Source: Desmospora activa DSM 45169 (GTDB taxonomy: Bacteria > Bacillota > Bacilli > Thermoactinomycetales > DSM-45169). Taken from it: a DNA stretch of 64,000 nt. The first letter of the stretch is position 1, and each line of letters starts with the position of its first letter. Made by a program: the position numbers and the translations under genes. The stretch is from NCBI RefSeq assembly GCF_003046315.1, contig NZ_PZZP01000002.1:496001-560000 (forward strand), given 5' to 3'. The notes under the pieces are model-generated. The model saw only the letters and a list, made by a program, of their open reading frames with translations, was not told the origin of the DNA and made no database searches. This document shows, one piece after another, positions 8,844 to 17,845 of this stretch.

Positions 8844-8906
8844 CGCTTCCTCCACCTTTCTTTATTCCCTCTATTATAAATAACTCATTTTCCCTCATCA
8901 ACCGGG

Positions 8907-9128
8907 TTAACCGTTTGTATTGCCCAGGATTCGATTGTGGGGTAAATGCTGAATAGCGGTCTTGATCGTCTTAAATAAACGAATATGATTGCTGATCAGG
9001 ATGAGTGGGCCATTGTGAGAAAGGCGTTCGCTTCCATCCACTTTAAACCATGGTATCCCAAACCAGATACAAGAATCTCTTATCTCCCTCTTCCATTGTA
9101 CCCGGTTTTGATTCTTTTTCCTATGCAA
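8907..9128 (-). CDS. Small ORF after the YkvI-like gene, perhaps an acyltransferase remnant
   Basis: A 73-codon frame starting at TTG 9128, 3 bases after the stop of the YkvI-like gene, with CAGGGGTAA just upstream. The segment KVDGSERLSHNGPLILISNH resembles the PlsC-type GxExLPxxGPxILxxNH region, but no HxxxxD motif follows. It could be a truncated gene, a small coupled protein or chance. No function is assigned. Confidence 0.3.
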   Translation of the reverse strand: MHRKKNQNRVQWKREIRDSCIWFGIPWFKVDGSERLSHNGPLILISNHIRLFKTIKTAIQHLPHNRILGNTNG

Positions 9129-9131
9129 GCG

Positions 9132-10175
9132 TTACCCCTGTTTATGACGGTTCAAAGGGTAGAGAAGAATCATCGTAAGGATAAATAGATTGAGCACTCC
9201 ATACAAAGGATAAAGAATGGTAACCAAATTGGCGAAACCAAGTCGGGTAAGGGGGACGAGAAGCACTAAAATCCCCCCTCCAATCAACCAATGCGGTAAG
9301 GATAAAACCGTTGCAAAGCGAAATGCCAACCCATGCACATTGCTTACCGCCGTCGTGTAGATCGCAAGCCACAAAATCAAAGAGATCGCCATCACCCACC
9401 ATGGTGAATACGAGTGTATCAGGGCGAACAAAGGAATCTCATACTGAGAAACCAAGTCCTCTACACGCAACAATGAATAATTATACAGGAATGCGATCAT
9501 CCCTAACAGTGATGCGCTTAAAATTCCCGCCACCCAAATCTCACCGCTATGTCGAATTTGTTTACCCAGCGTGGACAGTACAGCCAGCAAGGACAGCATA
9601 TTAAAAGCGGCATAAGTAATGGCGGAAGGCCAAGAAGGTAAGGCAGGGGATGTGATGGAAGCGGTGAGGGTCGGCCAACCGTAGGAGCTTAAAAATTTTA
9701 CACAAACCAGTATCAACACTGCCGTCATCACCGGAATCAAGATAACGTTCATTGAGAGAAGCCCCCGTAGATCAAAGAGAAGAATCAAAACTACCGCTGC
9801 AACCATCACCCATACACCTAAAGCAAAAGAACCGCTCCATTGCTGTATGGTGGCACCACTTCCCGCCATCATCACCAACGTGCTACTGAGTAGAGATAAA
9901 ACAACCAGCCCGTCAAATCCCTTGGCCATACGTGGCCCGATTACATGGGATAATACTTCGGAATAATGACGGGTCTGCTTTTTCCAACTGATAAATAGAA
10001 TCACCATACTGGCCGCTAAAAAGAGAACCATTGCCAGTAGAATGCTCCAACTGCTGCTTTGACCGTATGAACCAAAAAACTCCCATATCTCCCGTCCGGA
10101 GGCGAAACCGGCACCAATCGTTGTTCCTACGATCGTCATGCTTAGTTTAAGAGATTGCCAGAGTCGAAAATGCAT
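9132..10175 (-). CDS. YkvI-family membrane protein
   Basis: About 347 residues with some ten hydrophobic helices. The N-terminus SMTIVGTTIGAGFASGREIW carries the GxGFASGxE pattern of the YkvI/branched-chain transporter-like family within the LeuT-fold amino acid transporters. Family members occur in spore formers; the substrate is unknown. I chose ATG 10175, preceded by AAGGGGG. The longer open frame upstream overlaps the divergent yyaC gene. Confidence 0.8.
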   Translation of the reverse strand: MHFRLWQSLKLSMTIVGTTIGAGFASGREIWEFFGSYGQSSSWSILLAMVLFLAASMVILFISWKKQTRHYSEVLSHVIGPRMAKGFDGLVVLSLLSSTLVMMAGSGATIQQWSGSFALGVWVMVAAVVLILLFDLRGLLSMNVILIPVMTAVLILVCVKFLSSYGWPTLTASITSPALPSWPSAITYAAFNMLSLLAVLSTLGKQIRHSGEIWVAGILSASLLGMIAFLYNYSLLRVEDLVSQYEIPLFALIHSYSPWWVMAISLILWLAIYTTAVSNVHGLAFRFATVLSLPHWLIGGGILVLLVPLTRLGFANLVTILYPLYGVLNLFILTMILLYPLNRHKQG

Positions 10176-10271
10176 CAAAATCCCCCTTGTCCGGGTTGTC
10201 CCTATATGTATATTTCCTGACAGGGATCCGTATACTAGTAAGGATTTGAAACTATTGCGGAGGTTGACGCC

Positions 10272-10847
10272 ATGCGTGAGCCAGTTCCCTCTTTTTCCAG
10301 TCCCGGTCGGGTCAAATATACCCATCCCAGTGCCGAATACCGATGTGCCGATTGGTTGCAGCAGGCCATACACTTGTATCCTCAAACCAGCGAGTTGGCA
10401 TGCGTCTGCGTCGGCACCGACCGATCAACCGGCGATTCTTTGGGACCGCTCGTTGGATCGCAATTGGAAAAATCATCACCACCCTTTTTACGCGTTTATG
10501 GAACGTTGGACGAGCCGGTACATGCCGTCAATCTGCAATCTACTTTAATCAAGATGAAACGAGAATTGAACAATCCCCTCGTAATCGCAGTCGACGCTTG
10601 TTTGGGACAGCTCTCCAGCGTCGGTTGGATTCAAGTGGGAAATGGCCCCTTAAAACCAGGTGCCGGAGTAAATAAACAACTTCCGGAAGTCGGACAGGTG
10701 CATATCACTGGAATCGTAAATGTTGCCGGATTTATGGAATATTTTGTTCTGCAAAACACTCGCCTTAGCATTGTGATGAAAATGGCCAATGTTATTTCCA
10801 ACGCCGTTCGCCGTGTGGCGATTCACCATGGAGAGCGCGTGTTATAA
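10272..10847 (+). CDS. yyaC: Spore protease YyaC
   Basis: A 191-residue protein with the family's conserved blocks CVGTDRSTGDSLGPLVG, YGTLDEPVHAVNL, VIAVDACLGQ and PGAGVNKQLPEVG. The fold is related to the GPR germination protease. GGAGG precedes the ATG with about 6-base spacing. It is divergent from the YkvI-like gene, sharing a spacer of about 96 bases. yyaC is found in endospore formers and lies near spo0J in B. subtilis too. Confidence 0.93.
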   Translation: MREPVPSFSSPGRVKYTHPSAEYRCADWLQQAIHLYPQTSELACVCVGTDRSTGDSLGPLVGSQLEKSSPPFLRVYGTLDEPVHAVNLQSTLIKMKRELNNPLVIAVDACLGQLSSVGWIQVGNGPLKPGAGVNKQLPEVGQVHITGIVNVAGFMEYFVLQNTRLSIVMKMANVISNAVRRVAIHHGERVL

Positions 10848-10939
10848 GAGGGGGGGCGGAGGTAGATTTTCGCCTTCGTTCCATGCATGGACTAGCAAAT
10901 CACTCATCGTCTCGCTCCCAAGCCTCGCTCTTCGGAGGT

Positions 10940-10972
10940 ATAAAAAAAACAGACCTGTTTGGCCTGTGTTGA
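10940..10972 (-). terminator. Terminator of the DUF4446 gene
   Basis: On the minus strand CAGGCC-AAACA-GGTCTG is followed by TTTTTTTT. It lies between the convergent yyaC and DUF4446 genes. Confidence 0.75.
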
Positions 10973-11017
10973 CAAAGGATGATAGACCGAGTTGATCTGT
11001 TTAACAGAGTAGAACCG

Positions 11018-11563
11018 TTACGTTTTTGTATTTGATTCGTTTCCATTCTCCGTATCCACTTGCATTGAATCTTCCCGTTCCACTGTGGGTTTAATCGCCC
11101 GTTGAATCGCTTGCCTTTCTTCTTTTGACAATCGGTAAGAGGAGTCTCCTTTTTCCACCGGCTTCGCATAGATATAAGATTGCCCCTGATGACTAAACAA
11201 GCTACTGATCACCACGCCATCTTGGTACTCATCCAACAGCGCCAGGGAAAAGCTCATATCCGAAGCCTGTTCACCGATTGCATTGTAACGAACCAACCCG
11301 ATATTTCCTTTTAACCGTCGAGCTGATTCATCCAAATGGTACAAATATCCCAATACTGTATCTTGATCAGCACGGTCAGACGCCAAAATGGTTTTTAACG
11401 TATTTTCCCGTGCAGGTTCGAGCAACTTTTTGATCAATTGTTTCTGCTGGTGCAGACGAATCGTTGTCACGACACACCACATGCCGACCAATAATTGCAT
11501 GATTACCAGGATCAATAATACCTCTAGCCAGTAGGTTTGCAACCAATTCAACCAAGTTTCCAC
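11018..11563 (-). CDS. DUF4446 family protein, single N-terminal membrane anchor
   Basis: A 181-residue protein with one transmembrane segment at about 12-32 (WLEVLLILVIMQLLVGMWCV). The C-terminal domain has the family pattern IGLVRYNAIGEQASDMSFSL, then ALLDEYQDGVVISSLFS. DUF4446 proteins often lie near spo0J in Bacillales; the function is unknown. The start is GTG with GAGAGAGG about 9 bases upstream. Confidence 0.9.
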   Translation of the reverse strand: METWLNWLQTYWLEVLLILVIMQLLVGMWCVVTTIRLHQQKQLIKKLLEPARENTLKTILASDRADQDTVLGYLYHLDESARRLKGNIGLVRYNAIGEQASDMSFSLALLDEYQDGVVISSLFSHQGQSYIYAKPVEKGDSSYRLSKEERQAIQRAIKPTVEREDSMQVDTENGNESNTKT

Positions 11564-11865
11564 CCGAAACTTCCTCTCTCCTTAGTATGACTATCCTCTC
11601 GAATACCATAGTTTACAATGCTATTGCCAACCCTGATCCCAGAACGGTCGAGGTGGTTATTCGTCTTAAACCCCACTTGGGAGGTTACTCGGTCGGATAA
11701 AATGAAAATTCATCAATTGTACCGACTTCGGACAAAAAAGAGCCCAGATAGGCTCCAAGCGCCATTCAGCAACTTTGGTTTAGGAAGAAATTTCTTTTAA
11801 CATGATTCTTAGCCGTCCCTTCATTCCTTCCCCAATCATCTACAACCGAAAGCCGACCCTTTCAA
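11564..11865. terminator. Intergenic stretch holding the terminator of the cysteine desulfurase operon
   Basis: Near 11732-11754 the minus strand reads GGAGCC-TATCT-GGGCTC then TTTTTT, a clear terminator for the soj-spo0J-desulfurase unit. I see nothing else in the spacer. Confidence 0.75.
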
Positions 11866-13008
11866 TTAGGTGAGCGCATCTACAATCTCTGTCACTGCTT
11901 CTATAAATGTATCGATCTCTTGCTCAGTGTTAAAAAAGCCGGGACTGACACGCACCGTTCCCCCACCTGTTTTTGTTTCCAAGGAGCGATGAGCCAGAGC
12001 GGCACAGTGATACCCTGCCCGTATCGCGATCTCATAATGTTGATCCAAAATGGTGGCGATCTCTTGTACATCGACGCCATCCACTGTAAAAGAAAGGACA
12101 GGGAGTGCTTCACCGTCGGGTAGCAGCAATTGGACACCGGCAATGTCGCAAAGTCCCGCGATCAAACGGTGGACCAGTTCCCATTCCCGACGATGGATGG
12201 TTTCTATCCCTGTCTGTTGCACAAAGCGGACACCGGCGTTTAATCCGGCGATACCTGGTGTATTAAGCGTTCCCGCCTCAAAAGCCACCGGCCGATCAAG
12301 CGGTGGATTCAATTCCTCCGACCGGCTGCCTGTTCCACCATGGATCAGCGGTTGCAGCGGATGTTTCGGATCTACATATAATCCCCCGATCCCTTGCGGC
12401 CCCATTAAACCTTTATGGCCGGGAAACGCCAACATTGTAATCCCCATCGCTTCCACATCAATCGGCACTATTCCCGCCGTTTGGGCTGCATCCACCAACA
12501 ACGGAATATGGCGGCTTTGGGCCAATGATCCGATTTCTGCAAGCGGGTGGATCGCCCCGGTCACATTGGAGGCATGTGTAACCACCAGCAACCGAGTAGA
12601 TGGACGAATCGCTTTTTCCCATGCGTGACTACTGGCCAACGAGGCCTGTGGCGGTAACCATGTTACCTCGATGACACCCGCTCGTCGCAGTGCCTCCAAC
12701 GGTCGCGCCACTGCGTTGTGCTCCCATGCGGAGCTGATGACATGATCACCGGGACGCAATGTACCATGGATAGCTTGGTTTAGTGCGTATGTGGCACTGG
12801 GGGCAAATAATAAATGGCGGGCATCACGAACCGCAAAGAGATTTGCCAACGATCGGCGTGTCTCTTCTACCATTCCGGCGGCTTGGCGTGCCAAGCGATG
12901 CCCGCCTCGTCCGGGATTAGCTCCGTATTGATTGATGCTCTGGCTCATCGCTTCTGTCACTTGCGGTGGTTTGGGCCAGCTGGAGGCGGCATTGTCTAAA
13001 TAGATCAA
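11866..13008 (-). CDS. Cysteine desulfurase family PLP enzyme
   Basis: A 380-residue class V aminotransferase-fold protein starting MIYLDNAASSWPKPPQVTEA. The PLP Lys is in FPGHKGLMGPQGIGGLYV and the substrate Cys probably in AGYHCAALAHRSL. This is the short SufS/Csd-like subfamily (COG0520). It removes sulfur from cysteine, but its acceptor here is unknown. It starts 11 bases after the spo0J stop, so it is likely co-transcribed with soj-spo0J. Confidence 0.92.
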   Translation of the reverse strand: MIYLDNAASSWPKPPQVTEAMSQSINQYGANPGRGGHRLARQAAGMVEETRRSLANLFAVRDARHLLFAPSATYALNQAIHGTLRPGDHVISSAWEHNAVARPLEALRRAGVIEVTWLPPQASLASSHAWEKAIRPSTRLLVVTHASNVTGAIHPLAEIGSLAQSRHIPLLVDAAQTAGIVPIDVEAMGITMLAFPGHKGLMGPQGIGGLYVDPKHPLQPLIHGGTGSRSEELNPPLDRPVAFEAGTLNTPGIAGLNAGVRFVQQTGIETIHRREWELVHRLIAGLCDIAGVQLLLPDGEALPVLSFTVDGVDVQEIATILDQHYEIAIRAGYHCAALAHRSLETKTGGGTVRVSPGFFNTEQEIDTFIEAVTEIVDALT

Positions 13009-13019
13009 TGATGAACCCC

Positions 13020-13880
13020 CTATTCCAGAATACGATCTTTTTGCAGCAGTTCCAATAATCGCTCCAACTCCCGTTGTGAAAAGTATTCGATTTCGATCCG
13101 CCCTTTTCGTCGACCTTGGCGAATTCGCACCGGAGTATTAAATGCTTCTTGCAACAAATCTTCATAGCGTTTAAAGGCAGGATTGGCTTCCGGGTTCGTT
13201 TTCTTTTTCTTTTTTACCGGTTGTGATTGCAACTGTTGAACCTGCTCTTCCAGCTGGCGAACACTGACTCCCTCTTGAATCGCTTTTTTGGCTAAGCGCG
13301 TCTGTACCTCTACATCCTTTAGTCCCAACAATGCACGGGCATGTCCCATACTCAATGTTCCACGTGAAACATAATCCTGTACATCCTGAGGAAGCTGCAA
13401 TAATCGTAGAAAGTTCGTCACATGGGGGCGACTTTTACCAACGCGCTTCGCCAAAGATTCCTGTGTGAGCGAAAAATGATCCATCAATTTTTGATACGCT
13501 TGTGCAATTTCGATAGCGTTTAAATCTTCCCGTTGCAGGTTTTCGATGAGAGCAATCTCCATCATCTGTTCATCGGAAAACGATCGTACCACTACGGGAA
13601 CTGACTCCAGTCCTACTTCTTTTGCCGCACGATAACGCCGTTCTCCCGCTACAATCTCGTAACCTCGAATACTTTTGCGAACGACTAAAGGTTGAACGAT
13701 ACCATGCTCTTGAATCGACTCCTTCAGTTCTTCCAAGGCATCACTATCAAAATGTTTACGCGGTTGATAAGGGTTGGGACGTAAATCCGTTACCGCCGCT
13801 TCCTGAATCGGATCCTCCTCATTTACCAGCGTATCGGGAAAAAGTGATCCCAACCCTTTTCCCAGTCCTTTACCGGCCAT
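13020..13880 (-). CDS. spo0J: Chromosome-partitioning protein Spo0J/ParB
   Basis: A 286-residue CTPase clamp. The N-terminal part has PNPYQPRKHFDSDALEEL and the CTP-binding GERRYRAAKEVG. The helix-turn-helix is LTQESLAKRVGKSRPHVTNF, and a C-terminal dimer domain ends the protein. It loads at parS and slides on DNA, acting with Soj and recruiting SMC. Its ATG overlaps the soj stop by 11 bases. A parS site is embedded in its own coding sequence at 13356-13371. Confidence 0.97.
   Translation of the reverse strand: MAGKGLGKGLGSLFPDTLVNEEDPIQEAAVTDLRPNPYQPRKHFDSDALEELKESIQEHGIVQPLVVRKSIRGYEIVAGERRYRAAKEVGLESVPVVVRSFSDEQMMEIALIENLQREDLNAIEIAQAYQKLMDHFSLTQESLAKRVGKSRPHVTNFLRLLQLPQDVQDYVSRGTLSMGHARALLGLKDVEVQTRLAKKAIQEGVSVRQLEEQVQQLQSQPVKKKKKTNPEANPAFKRYEDLLQEAFNTPVRIRQGRRKGRIEIEYFSQRELERLLELLQKDRILE
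13356..13371. promoter_or_regulatory. parS site inside spo0J
   Basis: TGTTCCACGTGAAACA matches the 16-bp parS palindrome with one degenerate position. It is the same form as the parS inside B. subtilis spo0J. Confidence 0.93.
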
Positions 13881-14589
13881 TTTGAATCACTTCCTTTGCC
13901 AACTCCACATAGCATTCGGATCCCTTTGAACGGGCGTCATAATGAAGAATGGGCGTTCCATGGCTAGGTGCTTCACTTAAACGGACATTGCGTGGAATTA
14001 CCGTATTGTATACCTTCTGCTGAAAATATTTTTTTACTTCGTCCATCACCTGAGTGGATAAGTTAGTCCTACCGTCAAACATCGTAAGTAATACTCCTTC
14101 GATCTCCAATCGTTTATTTAAGTGCTTCTGCACGATCCGGATCGTATTTAAGAGCTGCCCCAACCCTTCCAACGCGTAAAATTCGCATTGAATCGGAATC
14201 AACACCGAATTGGCGGCAGTAAGGGAATTAATGGTCAACACACTCAGGGAAGGTGGACAATCGATCAGAATAAAATCATAGTCGTTCTGAATCCCATGAA
14301 GCGCGCGTTTCAAACGATGTTCCCGTGAGAGCGTCTGTACTAGCTCAATTTCAGCTCCCGCCAATTCGATTGTAGCTGGAATTAACGATAAACCTTCCAC
14401 ACTGGTGGAATGAATCACTTGGCTGACAGGTGTTTCATTGATCAATACATCATAAATGCACTGATTGACATCCGCCTTATTAATCCCTAAACCGGATGTG
14501 GTATTCCCTTGCGGATCAATATCCACAATCAATGTTTTCTTCCCTTGATGTGCCAAGCTGGCACCTAGATTAATCGATGTTGTTGTCTT
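13870..14589 (-). CDS. soj: Soj/ParA ATPase, exon 2 (joins exon 1 at 16825-16869)
   Basis: Exon 2 encodes 239 residues from KTTTSINLGASLAHQGKKTL to the stop. It includes the deviant Walker motif DIDPQGNTTSG and Walker B LIDCPPSLSVLTINSLTAA. The first 15 residues, including KGGVG of the P-loop, are in exon 1 2.2 kb away. Splicing restores KGGVGKTTT and a normal 254-residue protein. Without splicing the frame runs into intron sequence (up to 14745) and lacks the P-loop. Soj regulates DnaA and acts with Spo0J. Confidence 0.93.
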   Translation of the reverse strand, partial: KTTTSINLGASLAHQGKKTLIVDIDPQGNTTSGLGINKADVNQCIYDVLINETPVSQVIHSTSVEGLSLIPATIELAGAEIELVQTLSREHRLKRALHGIQNDYDFILIDCPPSLSVLTINSLTAANSVLIPIQCEFYALEGLGQLLNTIRIVQKHLNKRLEIEGVLLTMFDGRTNLSTQVMDEVKKYFQQKVYNTVIPRNVRLSEAPSHGTPILHYDARSKGSECYVELAKEVIQNGR

Positions 14590-14651
14590 GTAGGGTAGGA
14601 ACCAAGCGCCTTGCCATACCGCAATGGCCGGTTTCTGTGGAACCCCCCTCC

Positions 14652-14685
14652 GAACCGAACGTACACCTTTCAATGTATTCGGCTC
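14652..14685 (-). ncRNA. Group II intron domain V
   Basis: A 34-nt hairpin with GAGCCG at the 5' side, a GAAA tetraloop and CGGTTC at the 3' side. It matches the standard domain V pattern, including the catalytic AGC. It lies 62 bases from the intron 3' end. Confidence 0.92.
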
Positions 14686-14842
14686 TCCAGCCGTTCCTGA
14701 GCAATTATAAACGATGAGCAATGATGGGCCGATTCCTTTGATCACTAATGGATCCTACTGTAACTGCGAATATAATATATAAAATAATGTCATAACAACT
14801 GTCGATGCAGTCACACCGTATATCGTGCTCTGGATCTGCCCA

Positions 14843-16288
14843 TCACCGTGCCGAGAGATAGCGAGGATCATCGCACCTCTTCAACGGTTCGTTGAAATAG
14901 GTTAACATTTGTTCCTTCCCATCTTCATCCTGGTATCTTATCCCGATCATTTTTTTACTTCCGCCGCCCTGTCTCCGCTTTACTTCGATCCCGTACTTAG
15001 CCAACACCTGTTTGACCGATCGCTTCTCCTTACGGGCAATGGTCTTTGCCAGACTGTGATAATGATAATACCTGAACCTTCCCAGTTTGGCGTTTACATC
15101 GGCAGCCAAGTGATAGTAGCTGTACAATTCCCTGATCTCAGCAGTGTAACGTCTGATGAGATCAGGCACAGACCAATGGATTCTGGCATGGTGATGGATC
15201 GGTATCCCGTTCTTACAAAAAGGGCGGAGCTTAGTGCGGATGACATCACCTGGCACCAATAACCGTATATCTGGGATGACTTTCTTTTTGGTTTCCGGGG
15301 AGAAATCCTGAATTGATCGGGTGATCTCATAATCGAGAAATCGCACCCTTTTCTCTGCTGGATTAGCAATATAGACTGTATCTAACTCCAGCTTGAGAGT
15401 TTGTTTAAGAAAAGACTGGATCTCATCCCTGACCGCCTCCGCCAATCGTTTAGATCCGGTGATCCCAACTACAAACCTATCCGCAAAACGGATATATTTC
15501 ACCATGCTATCGTCGCCATCAATGAGGCCCTCATTTAACCGACTCCCGACCCGTTTCAGCGCATTCTCCGCTCTTTCGAAGGTGCGCATCTGCTCGGGTT
15601 TGTTTGCTTGAACCCTGCCGTTGCTGTAATCAAGCGACAACCTTTGCAACAATGTGTCCAATTCATGCAGATAAATATTGAGCAGCAACGGGGTAATTCC
15701 TCGCTGTATAACCAGAGAATCGTCCGCTGGGTTTACTTCCACATAACCTGCGCGGAGAAACCGGCGAATGAGTTCCAGCAACCTACCATCATCAATTTTG
15801 CGGGAGAGCAGTTGAATAAGTGTATCATGGTCGAAATGAGAAACGTTTTTGATTTTACCCGTGATAAGCCAATCGGCTTTCCCGAAAGATGCCTTGATTG
15901 CAGATAAAGCGGTTAGATGACTTCGCTCAGGTCTGAAGCCGTGTGAGGATTCCAGAAACTGAGGCTCATAAATAGCCTGAAGAAGTTGCCGTAATCCTTC
16001 TTGGACCAGTCTATCTTCAAAGGAAAGGCATCCAGGCGGTTGCTGGCCGCATGGACGTATCACTGGCTGGGGATGGTACGTTTCTGTTTTCATCTTTTGA
16101 ATGATGGCGTCCACGATCTCCATTGAAAGCTCGCTAGCTTTGGGTTCGGACCCAATGTAAATATGCCTAAAAGCATTCTGGTACAAGTCTGGATTATACA
16201 AATGACGGTACAGTCTGCGGAAGACAAAACACTCATCGTTTTTTGCTTTTTGACTCAGTAACGATATGATTATTTCGGCTCTCTGCAT
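14843..16288 (-). CDS. Group II intron-encoded protein with inactivated RT domain and intact maturase domain
   Basis: A 481-residue LtrA-type protein (RLYRHLYNPDLYQNAF at the N-terminus, FLESSHGFRPERS in RT). RT landmarks are lost. The Asp-bearing GDIKG is GKIKN (residues 144-148), the TPQGG block is shortened to RGITPLL (196-202), and YADD is FADR (268-271). Domain X is preserved (RTKLRPFCKNGIPIHHHARI, LIRRYTAEIRELYSYYHLAA). No HNH endonuclease is seen. Expected role: splicing helper only. I chose ATG 16288, 8 bases after GGAGG. Confidence 0.9.
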   Translation of the reverse strand: MQRAEIIISLLSQKAKNDECFVFRRLYRHLYNPDLYQNAFRHIYIGSEPKASELSMEIVDAIIQKMKTETYHPQPVIRPCGQQPPGCLSFEDRLVQEGLRQLLQAIYEPQFLESSHGFRPERSHLTALSAIKASFGKADWLITGKIKNVSHFDHDTLIQLLSRKIDDGRLLELIRRFLRAGYVEVNPADDSLVIQRGITPLLLNIYLHELDTLLQRLSLDYSNGRVQANKPEQMRTFERAENALKRVGSRLNEGLIDGDDSMVKYIRFADRFVVGITGSKRLAEAVRDEIQSFLKQTLKLELDTVYIANPAEKRVRFLDYEITRSIQDFSPETKKKVIPDIRLLVPGDVIRTKLRPFCKNGIPIHHHARIHWSVPDLIRRYTAEIRELYSYYHLAADVNAKLGRFRYYHYHSLAKTIARKEKRSVKQVLAKYGIEVKRRQGGGSKKMIGIRYQDEDGKEQMLTYFNEPLKRCDDPRYLSAR

Positions 16289-16824
16289 TTCGCATTCCTC
16301 CATAATCCCATCGTTTGAACGACCTGCCCCCCTTCGCCATGTGACAGGCTTTCCCTATCTCGGACTACTACGGGGGCTCCGTAGCCTTAGCCGACCGGCC
16401 CTTTATCGATGATGGACACGCTCCGCCTTAGACTATCTCCGTTTAGAATCGTGAGCACAGCCGGAAGTGACTTAGGTTCCCGTTCGTTCCTTTTACGCAT
16501 CTCCGATGCGCTGAAAAGAGAATAGAGAGTATGAAGAACACAGGCAAATTCCTTCATAATTCTCCTTTGCGTGCGTCTCAATCAGCTTTCGCACACCCCG
16601 GTGGTCAGAGCCAAGGAACTGGGTTTCAAGCAGTATAGCCTTAACCTTATCACTTCATTGGTCTCGCCCGATCCGGCTGTTCGCTGACTTTACAACCGAT
16701 GGGCTTTGCCGGCATGCGATGTTCCCCTCCAGTGTTTCCACCTCAGGTTAGCCGGATAACCATGGGATCCCTCTCCAATCCCAACCTCCTTTGAGGCATT
16801 GCTCACCATCCCTTACGGACGCAC

Positions 16825-16869
16825 GCCTACTCCACCTTTTTGATTGGCGATCGCTACAATTCGACCCAT
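16825..16869 (-). CDS. soj: Soj/ParA ATPase, exon 1
   Basis: Exactly 15 codons, MGRIVAIANQKGGVG, from the ATG at 16869 to the intron junction. GAGGTG lies about 10 bases upstream. This is the standard Soj N-terminus including the first half of the P-loop. It starts 40 bases after the noc stop, the conserved noc-soj-spo0J order. Confidence 0.93.
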
Positions 16870-16908
16870 GTTGTTGTGTACACCTCTTTCAACGTGATAA
16901 TCATAAGG

Positions 16909-17730
16909 TTATTTTTTAGGAATACGAATGATCACTTCATAGCAATCGTCCCGTTCATGTTCATCTGCCGAGACGGGCAATCCCGATTGTTTCACCATAT
17001 CCACCGACTGGCGGATGGTATTTACCGCGATCCGAACATCACGGGAAAACGACTTTCGTTTTGCTTTGGGACGTTTTTTCTCCTCCGTCCACTTACGCAC
17101 ACGTTCTTCCGTCTGTTTGACATTTAACCCTTTTTCCATGATTTCGTGTAACAATTTTAGTTGAAATTGGGGTTCATGTAGACCAAGCAATGCCCGGGCA
17201 TGGCGTTCTGTCACTTTTCGGTGCAACAAAGCATCTTTTATCTCGGCCGGAAGTTGTAACAATCGCAGCTTGTTGGCCACTGTCGATTGTCCTTTCCCGA
17301 GACGTTGAGCCAAACTTTCCTGTGTTAAGTGATGAAGTTCCAATAACTTCTGATACGCCATCGCTTCTTCAATCGCTGACAACCCTTCTCGCTGTAGGTT
17401 TTCAATTAAAGAAGCCGAAGCTGCTTGTGTGTCGGTCATATTCCGTACCACAGCGGGAATGGTTTCTAGACCTAATTTCTTGACGGCACGCCACCGTCTC
17501 TCCCCTGCGATTAGCTCATATCCATGATCTCGGTTTCTCACCACGATCGGCTGAATCACACCATGTGTACGGATCGATTGACAAAGCTCGTCCATGTGAT
17601 CATCCTGAAAAATGTTTCGCGGCTGATAAGGACTGGGGTGGATTTCGCCGACCCTTATCTGTTTCACCTCATCCACCTCTCCCTTTTCAGCCATACCGAA
17701 GAGGCGGGTGAACGGCTCTTTCATTCTCAT
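16909..17730 (-). CDS. noc: Nucleoid occlusion protein Noc
   Basis: A 273-residue ParB paralogue. It starts [20 protein letters not shown], where the N-terminal amphipathic helix of Noc binds membrane. It has the ParB box [15 protein letters not shown] and helix-turn-helix [20 protein letters not shown]. Noc stops division over nucleoids. Its place upstream of soj-spo0J, the membrane helix and the paralogy to Spo0J in the same cluster support Noc rather than a second Spo0J. AGGTGG precedes the chosen ATG. Confidence 0.93.
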   Translation of the reverse strand: MRMKEPFTRLFGMAEKGEVDEVKQIRVGEIHPSPYQPRNIFQDDHMDELCQSIRTHGVIQPIVVRNRDHGYELIAGERRWRAVKKLGLETIPAVVRNMTDTQAASASLIENLQREGLSAIEEAMAYQKLLELHHLTQESLAQRLGKGQSTVANKLRLLQLPAEIKDALLHRKVTERHARALLGLHEPQFQLKLLHEIMEKGLNVKQTEERVRKWTEEKKRPKAKRKSFSRDVRIAVNTIRQSVDMVKQSGLPVSADEHERDDCYEVIIRIPKK

Positions 17731-17829
17731 GGACACCACCTATTTAATAGTACCGGCCAGAGATTGGTCAGCTCTTCCTTACTTATTCTCTATTGTATCG
17801 AAACTACCTGCACATGGAAATCGGGAAAA

Positions 17830-17845
17830 TGTTTCACGTGAAACA
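17830..17845. promoter_or_regulatory. parS site upstream of noc
   Basis: TGTTTCACGTGAAACA is a perfect 16-bp parS palindrome, 100 bases upstream of the noc start. Confidence 0.96.

Larger units (their letters stand above)
14590..16824 (-). mobile_element. Group II intron inserted in the soj P-loop, 2235 bp
   Basis: On the minus strand the intron begins GTGCG (16824-16820), the group II 5' consensus, and ends CCCTAC (14590). Domain V at 14652-14685 is a 34-nt hairpin starting GAGCCGAATACATTGAAAGG and ending GTTCGGTTC, with the AGC triad and GAAA loop. Domain VI lies between it and the 3' end. The intron encodes a maturase-like protein. Joining the flanks gives the uninterrupted Soj P-loop, which fixes both ends. 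Confidence 0.93.

Noticed and set aside
14590-14745. Soj N-terminus as an unspliced open frame from 14745
   Set aside because: It translates group II intron domains V and VI and has no P-loop; exon 1 at 16825-16869 supplies the true N-terminus.
14843-16824. Diversity-generating retroelement or retron
   Set aside because: Domain V, a GTGCG start, maturase domain X and a split host gene identify a group II intron.
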